64,000 bases of DNA from CAYTZH01 sp964442285 (GTDB lineage Bacteria; Myxococcota_A; UBA9160; JAFDET01), in contig CAYTZH010000021.1 of the NCBI GenBank assembly GCA_964442285.1, positions 15,692 through 79,691 on the forward strand, written 5' to 3'. Position numbers and translations under genes: made by a program. The notes under the pieces are model-generated. The model saw only the letters and a list, made by a program, of their open reading frames with translations. It was not told where the DNA came from and searched no databases. Shown here in pieces: positions 59,668 to 64,000 of the stretch (position 1 is the stretch's first letter; each line of letters opens with the position of its first letter).

Positions 59668-59904
59668 TCAACCCTCGAGATCCGCGAGGGAGGCCCCGAA
59701 GTTGATGTGAAAGGCCGTCCCATCGAGGACCAGAGCGGGCACCGATGCGACGCCCGCGGACTTCGCGTCTGCGATCCTCCCGGGCTCCTCGCCCAGGTGG
59801 ACTCGCTCGAGTTCGAAGCGAGAGGAATCCAGCGCGGCCACCAGCGCGTCTTCGGCCTGGGTGCAAACGGAGCAGCCAGCGTGGTAGTAGACCGCCTTCT
59901 TCAT
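59668..59904 (-). CDS. Small glutaredoxin/thioredoxin-fold protein
   Basis: 78 residues with AGGAAGG before ATG 59904. The redox motif is CSVC (residues 11-14) and the cis-Pro region reads VASVPALVLDG. A short compact fold of the glutaredoxin-like type. It is probably cytoplasmic and could reduce disulfides or deliver thiols. It lies 10 bp before the P460 gene, so the two form an operon. Divergent from the MarR gene, with palindromic operators between. The context points to a redox or nitrosative/oxidative-stress response. Confidence 0.85.
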   Translation of the reverse strand: MKKAVYYHAGCSVCTQAEDALVAALDSSRFELERVHLGEEPGRIADAKSAGVASVPALVLDGTAFHINFGASLADLEG

Positions 59905-59956
59905 GTCTTCGTCCTTCCTCTATTCGGAGCACCCGCCGCAGCGAGCCGCCAGTTGA

Positions 59957-60010
59957 TATCGACTCGATACTGTATCGCGACCCCGCGTGCAACCCTATTT
60001 CGACTCGATA
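59957..60010. promoter_or_regulatory. Cluster of palindromic operator sites for the MarR-type regulator
   Basis: TATCGA-C-TCGATA (59957-59969) is perfect, CGATAC-T-GTATCG (59965-59977) overlaps it and is also perfect, and a third site around TCGA-C-TCGA (59998-60010) repeats the first word with one mismatch. The centres of the first and third are 41 bp apart, about four helical turns. The third ends 11 bp before the MarR GTG start. Binding here would repress both the MarR gene and the divergent thioredoxin/P460 operon. Confidence 0.75.
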
Positions 60011-60021
60011 TCATCCGAACG

Positions 60022-60579
60022 GTGAGCGCCGAGGCCATTCACGACTCCCTGATGCATCTGAGCCGCCTTCTCTTGGCGGAAGCCCGCGAAGGGCTCTCGG
60101 GACTCCAGCCCGTCCAGCTCCAGGCCCTCCAGTATCTGAGCCACTGCAATCGCTACAGCGATACCCCTGCCGCAGTCGCTGATTTCCTGGGCGCTACGCG
60201 CGGCACGGTGTCCCAGAGCCTGCGTGTACTGGAGGAGCGGGGGCTGGTCGCCAAGCGCCCCGACCCGGAGGACAGGCGCGTCGTGCACCTGAGCCTCACA
60301 CCGCGGGGGGACCGGCTGCGCGAAAAGGCGATCCCGCCCGCCGCTGTCGAGCATGCGGTGCGGATCCTCGGACGCCGGGATGCGGAGGCGGCCGAGACCG
60401 CCCTGCGAGAGCTCTTGCGCGCTCTACAGCGGGCTCGGGGAGGGGCGTCCTTCGGCGTCTGCAGGACGTGTACGCACTTCCGACGGGAAGCGGGTGGCTT
60501 CCGCTGTGGGCTCACGCTCGAGCCGCTGTCCCTGCGCGACAGCGGTCTCCTCTGCCGCGAGCACGGGGATCCCGACTAG
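60022..60579 (+). CDS. MarR-family regulator with a C-terminal four-Cys cluster
   Basis: 185 residues from GTG 60022. The winged helix is VADFLGATRGTVSQSLRVLE and LVAKRPDPEDRRVVHLSLT. After residue 140 comes a Cys module at 147, 150, 162 and 178: CRTCTHF, GFRCGLTLEPL and LLCREHG. Such a module can hold an Fe-S cluster or zinc and would make DNA binding redox- or NO-sensitive. Palindromic sites upstream and the divergent P460/thioredoxin operon fit this. Start is favoured by the operator layout. Confidence 0.85.
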   Translation: MSAEAIHDSLMHLSRLLLAEAREGLSGLQPVQLQALQYLSHCNRYSDTPAAVADFLGATRGTVSQSLRVLEERGLVAKRPDPEDRRVVHLSLTPRGDRLREKAIPPAAVEHAVRILGRRDAEAAETALRELLRALQRARGGASFGVCRTCTHFRREAGGFRCGLTLEPLSLRDSGLLCREHGDPD

Positions 60580-60652
60580 CCCGGCGGCTCCGAGGATCCT
60601 GCCGACGAAGCCCAGACCAGGTCGGAGGCCGGGAGCGGCCGCCGAGGGCTTT

Positions 60653-60668
60653 GCAAGCAATCGCTTGC
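60653..60668. promoter_or_regulatory. Palindrome upstream of TetR-DUF418 operon
   Basis: GCAAGC-AATC-GCTTGC is a perfect 6-4-6 inverted repeat 17 bp before the TetR ATG (60686), followed by a further TTGC. GCAAGC-type palindromes are common TetR operators. It would allow autorepression of the TetR-DUF418 pair. Confidence 0.65.
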
Positions 60669-60685
60669 TTGCTATCGTCCCACCC

Positions 60686-61333
60686 ATGGCGGCCTCCGCG
60701 ACGCCCCCCTCGCAAGGCGAGCGCACCCGCGACCGGGTGCTGGTCGCCGCCACGGATCTGTTCGCCGAGCGGGGCTTCCCGGCGGTGACCATGCGCGCGA
60801 TCGGGGCCGGGGCGGGGCTGGACAACTCCAGCCTCTACCGACACTTCGCGAACAAGAGCGCCCTCGCGCGAGAGGTGCTGGACCGCGCGATGGCGCGCCT
60901 TGCGGCCGAGGTCGTCCCGTCTGCGGCCGCGGCGGAGCCCACCCGCGAGGGCATCACCCGCCTGGTCGTCCGCGCCGCACTCCACCTCTGGGACCATCCG
61001 ACCACGGCACGGCTGCTCCTCCACTGGCTCACCTCGGCCCGCGACGCCGCGACGGGCTTCGACGTCTCGCTTCCCGTCGACGCCCCCGGGGCGCCGTCCG
61101 CCGACGTGTTCCGCGCCTTCATGGCGCTGCTCCGTCGGGCACGCGAGCAGGGCGAGATCCGCGACCTCGCGATGCCCGATGCGCTCGTCGCCGTCCTCGG
61201 CGCGATCACGCTCCGGGCGGCCACGTACGGGGACTTCCTCGCTAGCCAGGAGCCCGAACGCGACGCTGTCGAGGCCCGTCGCTCGTGGGAACGGGAGGTC
61301 GAGACCCTCCTCCACGGGATGCTCTCCCCGTGA
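60686..61333 (+). CDS. TetR-family transcriptional regulator
   Basis: 215 residues. The HTH is MRAIGAGAGLDNSSLYRHFANKSALA, a clear TetR pattern, and the C-terminal domain is helical with WDHPTTARLLLHWLT. The stop overlaps the DUF418 GTG start (GTGA), so both are in one operon. A perfect palindrome lies 17 bp upstream of the start. The likely role is control of the membrane protein encoded downstream. Confidence 0.88.
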   Translation: MAASATPPSQGERTRDRVLVAATDLFAERGFPAVTMRAIGAGAGLDNSSLYRHFANKSALAREVLDRAMARLAAEVVPSAAAAEPTREGITRLVVRAALHLWDHPTTARLLLHWLTSARDAATGFDVSLPVDAPGAPSADVFRAFMALLRRAREQGEIRDLAMPDALVAVLGAITLRAATYGDFLASQEPERDAVEARRSWEREVETLLHGMLSP

Positions 61334-62607
61334 CGGCGGCACCCGTCGCGGCAGCCGAGCGCGCGCACGTCCTCGATGCACTCCGCGGGTTCTCGCTGCT
61401 GGGGATCCTGGTCGCCCACGCACCCGGCTTCTCCGGCTGGGACTACCTCTCCCCGGCCGAACAGGCCGCGGTAGGAAGCAGCCTCGATGGCGGCCTCCAG
61501 CTCCTGCGCGACGTATTCGTTCGCGGGAAGTTCATGTCGCTGTTTTCGCTGCTCTTCGGGATCGGGTTCTCGATCCAGCACGCGCGCGCCGCCGCGCGGC
61601 AGGACGGATTCGCCGGCCGCTTCCGACGCCGCCAGCTCGGCCTGCTCGCACTCGGCGTGCTGCACAGCGCGATCTGGCACGGGGACATCCTGCTGACCTA
61701 CGCGCTGCTCGGCCTTCTGCTGATTCCGACGGCCGCCTGGCCCGCTCGGCGCCTGTTCGGTGTCGCGTGCGCGCTCTTCGCACTGCGCGCGCTCTGGACC
61801 GCGATCATGCTCGGAGGCACGGCGTTCCTGCTCCCGGTCGCAGTGGCGCTCGTCGGCGGCGAAGGCGGCTCCGGCGGAATCTCGGACCAGCGCGTCGCGG
61901 GGTGGATGGCGGGCGCGCACAGCTCGCAGTGGTCCGAGATGCTTGCGGGGAACGGGAGCTTCCTGGCGATCAAGTGGGTCTACTTCGTGTACGAGGGAAG
62001 GCTGCTCTCGATCGGCGCATTCTTCCTCCTCGGCGCCGCGCTCGGCAAGTCCGGCAGCTACCGCTCCCTGCACCAGATCGTCTCGCCGTCCGGGCGACGG
62101 GCGCTCGTGGGCGTCGCCTTGCTCGGCAACGTTGCGCTCGCCGTGCTCTGGCCTCGCGTGGCGATCTTTCCGCCGACCGCTCTCGGTGTCGTGACGAACC
62201 TCGTCTATGGCGTGGCGGTGCCGGCGCTGGCCATCGCTTACGCGATCGGGATCGCGTCGCTCTGGGAACGCGGCGCGCTTCTCCGGACGCTCGGGCTCTT
62301 CACCGCACCGGGGCGGATCGCGCTCACCGTCTACCTGTCACAGACCGCGGTGCAGATCTTTGTGTTCTACGGCGTCGGCCTGGGCTACCGGGGATCCTTC
62401 TCCCTTCTCGAGGCGACGGTCTTCGCGTTCGGCCTGTTCGGCCTGCAGGTGGTCCTCGCCCGGCTCTGGGTCCGGCACTTCCAGCTCGGCCCGATCGAGT
62501 GGCTGTGGCGCTGCGCGACCTACGGGCGCTGGCTGCCCCTCCGCGTCGGGGAGCCGGGCGGAGCGAAGCCCAACGCCCGGCCCGGGAGAGCGTCCGCTCG
62601 CACCTGA
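61330..62607 (+). CDS. DUF418-family membrane protein
   Basis: 425 residues, GTG start overlapping the TetR stop. About ten membrane segments; the N-terminus ERAHVLDALRGFSLLGILV and the later GRIALTVYLSQTAVQIFVF, FGLFGLQVVLARLWVRHF and LGPIEWLWR are the DUF418 signature, part of the acyltransferase-3/YeiB-like group. These proteins are inner-membrane and may transport or modify surface molecules. No biochemical function is established. It is co-transcribed with the TetR regulator. Confidence 0.87.
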   Translation: MTAAPVAAAERAHVLDALRGFSLLGILVAHAPGFSGWDYLSPAEQAAVGSSLDGGLQLLRDVFVRGKFMSLFSLLFGIGFSIQHARAAARQDGFAGRFRRRQLGLLALGVLHSAIWHGDILLTYALLGLLLIPTAAWPARRLFGVACALFALRALWTAIMLGGTAFLLPVAVALVGGEGGSGGISDQRVAGWMAGAHSSQWSEMLAGNGSFLAIKWVYFVYEGRLLSIGAFFLLGAALGKSGSYRSLHQIVSPSGRRALVGVALLGNVALAVLWPRVAIFPPTALGVVTNLVYGVAVPALAIAYAIGIASLWERGALLRTLGLFTAPGRIALTVYLSQTAVQIFVFYGVGLGYRGSFSLLEATVFAFGLFGLQVVLARLWVRHFQLGPIEWLWRCATYGRWLPLRVGEPGGAKPNARPGRASART

Positions 62608-62632
62608 AACGCAGGGATTCCTCGAGGCGGAG

Positions 62633-62776
62633 GCCCGTGTCCGAGCGCAGCGGGGCGGGGCGCCCAACGACCTCCGGATCGCGGCGAGCGCCATGGAGCA
62701 CGCTACGGAGCTCGTCACGTCGGATCGAGACTACACACGCGTGGCCCAGATCCTCGTGGCCCTCTACGAGCCGTGA
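62633..62776 (+). pseudogene. PIN-domain (VapC-like) toxin C-terminal remnant
   Basis: The frame ending in TGA at 62774-62776 reads APNDLRIAASAMEHATELVT then SDRDYTRVAQILVAL. This is the last third of a PIN-domain toxin: ND-x-x-IAA, LVTSD and a final helix. The first two thirds, with the catalytic Asp residues, are missing, and no antitoxin gene remains. The rest of the 428-bp stretch 62608-63035 holds nothing I can name. Confidence 0.5.
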
Positions 62777-63035
62777 AGTCAAGGAGCGACTCGATCCCGA
62801 TGCCACGAGGCGCACCGCTTTTCGGAGGCTCCGCACCTGGCGCGAGGCTCTTCTCGCCTGGTTCGTTGCGTAGTCGCCGGCGGATTGGCCGATCTCCGAG
62901 GGCCTGACAGCTCCCCCGGTCGTGCGAGGCCGCGCAGGGCGTTGCCAGCGCCCGCCTCGGCCTAGAATAGACGAAGCGCGGCGCCGCCGCGTCCCGCAGC
63001 GACCGCGCGCGCCATGCCGCCGCACGAGAGGAAGC

Positions 63036-64000
63036 GTGTTCGAGTCCCTGCCCGCCAGTATCGGGGCCTTCGGCGTCGCCGCCGCGATCATCGTCCTCTG
63101 CGGCATGGGGCTCTCGCGGGTGGCCGATCGTCTCGCCGATCGCACCGGTTGGGGCGAGGCCCTGCTCGGTGGCCTGTTCCTGGCCGGCGTGACCTCCCTA
63201 CCCGACTTCGCCGCCACACTGACGGCCGCTGCGGACGGCTTCCCGGAGCTGGCTCTCGGCAACTCGCTGGGCAGCGTCGCGGTGAACCTCGCATTCCTCG
63301 GGGTGGGAGACCTGGTCTACCGCCGTGCGAACCTGGAGCACGCGGCGGCATCGTCGAGCAACCTGATCCACGCCGCGCTCTCGATCGTGTTGCTGCTGAT
63401 GCCGCTGATCGCGATGGCGACGCCGGCCTTCGACGCGTGGGGCGTCCATCCCCTGAGCCCGGTGCTCCTCGTGGCATACGTGTACGGATATCGTCTGATT
63501 CGGGAGGATCGGCTTCGGCCGATGTGGTCGCCGCGGGCAACGGCGCACACGGTGAGGGACGAGCCCGAGATGGCAGCGCCCCGAGGAGAGACCCTTTCCG
63601 CGCTGTGGCTCTCCTTTGCGGCGCTGGCGGCGTTCACCACGCTCGCCGGCTGGGTGCTCATGAACGCCGCCGAGACCATCGTCGCGGAGACGGCGCTCTC
63701 GGAGACAGTCGTCGGCACGCTCTTCACCGCCTTCTTCACCTCGACGCCCGAGCTGGTGACGACGATCGCGGCGATCCGCTACGGAGCGCTGACGCTCGCC
63801 GTGAGCAACATCGTCGGTACCAACGCTCTCAACGCCGTGGTGATCGCCGCCGCCGACTTCGTCTACGCCGGGGGTTCGATCTACCACGCGGTGGCGGCCT
63901 CGCAGCAGCTCTGGCTCGTGCTCGCTCTGCTGATGACGAGCATCCTGCTGCTCGGGCTCCTGCGCCGGGAACGCTACGGCATCGGCCGCATCGGCTTCGA
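63036..64000 (+). CDS. CaCA-superfamily cation exchanger (Na+/Ca2+ type), 3' end outside window
   Basis: 321 codons are present, starting at GTG 63036 with GAGAGGAAGC just upstream; the gene runs off the right edge. Multi-pass membrane protein. The two inverted alpha repeats are GGLFLAGVTSLPDF and GTLFTAFFTSTPELVTT, each followed by NSLGS or NIVGTN-type motifs, the hallmark of CaCA exchangers. The first repeat has Asp instead of the canonical Glu in SxPE. A hydrophilic loop lies between. It probably exchanges Ca2+ or another divalent ion for Na+ or H+ at the inner membrane. Confidence 0.85.
   Translation, partial: MFESLPASIGAFGVAAAIIVLCGMGLSRVADRLADRTGWGEALLGGLFLAGVTSLPDFAATLTAAADGFPELALGNSLGSVAVNLAFLGVGDLVYRRANLEHAAASSSNLIHAALSIVLLLMPLIAMATPAFDAWGVHPLSPVLLVAYVYGYRLIREDRLRPMWSPRATAHTVRDEPEMAAPRGETLSALWLSFAALAAFTTLAGWVLMNAAETIVAETALSETVVGTLFTAFFTSTPELVTTIAAIRYGALTLAVSNIVGTNALNAVVIAAADFVYAGGSIYHAVAASQQLWLVLALLMTSILLLGLLRRERYGIGRIGF

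Overview
The window is about 64 kb of very GC-rich DNA (roughly 70% G+C), almost fully coding, with frequent GTG/TTG starts and many 4-bp stop/start overlaps. It has about 58 protein-coding genes on both strands, in short operons of 1-4 genes. I saw no rRNA, tRNA, CRISPR array, insertion sequence or phage module. The gene mix suggests a chromosomal piece of a non-cultivated deltaproteobacterial-type lineage (Myxococcota / Desulfobacterota-like). The hints are an SCP-x-like thiolase with a DUF35 partner, F420/flavin LLM oxidoreductases, an AurF diiron protein, a CYP125-like P450, di-heme MauG proteins, and several C-terminal sorting tails (PEP-CTERM, IPTL-CTERM-like, and a Cys-containing tail). 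This taxonomic placement is an inference from gene content only.

Region 1 (1-18.5 kb): the end of a VOC protein, a SnoaL-like protein, two alpha/beta hydrolases, then a 1796-residue secreted mosaic that joins a copper-radical-oxidase propeller to a di-heme peroxidase. Next come a stand-alone MauG-type lipoprotein, a Baeyer-Villiger-type monooxygenase, an acyl-CoA synthetase, a metal-dependent hydrolase and an epoxide-hydrolase-like enzyme. A divergent locus of two MaoC-fold hydratases, a thiolase-fold protein and a DUF35 protein resembles the steroid side-chain ChsH1/ChsH2/Ltp2 hydratase-aldolase system. A GH5-like glycosidase closes the region.

Region 2 (18.5-41.8 kb): a hybrid histidine kinase, a decayed PhyH dioxygenase, a TetR-controlled hydrolase/amidohydrolase pair with a perfect operator, a P450 remnant, a PEP-CTERM beta-propeller, and a berberine-bridge-type oxidase facing an AraC regulator. 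These are followed by an acyl-CoA ligase, an HxlR / isomerase / SDR operon, a His-rich membrane protein with TPRs, two LLM oxidoreductases, a hotdog thioesterase, a minus-strand amidohydrolase-cyclase-LLM-SDR run and a P450. The theme is oxidation and CoA-linked breakdown of hydrophobic carboxylic, terpenoid/steroid or aromatic compounds.

Region 3 (41.8-53 kb): a REC-PAS protein, a 2Fe-2S ferredoxin, a DUF3604-PpiC-HupE operon next to a TetR gene, and a small protein-AurF-MerR operon with a clear promoter. Then come a zinc-less alcohol dehydrogenase without a recognisable start codon, a tocopherol-cyclase-like protein and a Cu/Zn superoxide dismutase lipoprotein.

Region 4 (53-64 kb): a TonB-dependent receptor with a TonB-C lipoprotein, a BlaI/M56 signalling pair, an AraC regulator facing a 47-residue peptide gene and a YHS-domain protein. 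A P460 cytochrome / thioredoxin-fold pair lies divergent to a Cys-cluster MarR regulator with strong palindromic operators. The region ends with a TetR-DUF418 pair, a PIN toxin remnant and a truncated CaCA-type cation exchanger. Five decayed gene fragments (PhyH, P450, SDR, LLM, PIN) are scattered between intact genes. Four of them belong to enzyme classes active in or typical of this catabolic setting.
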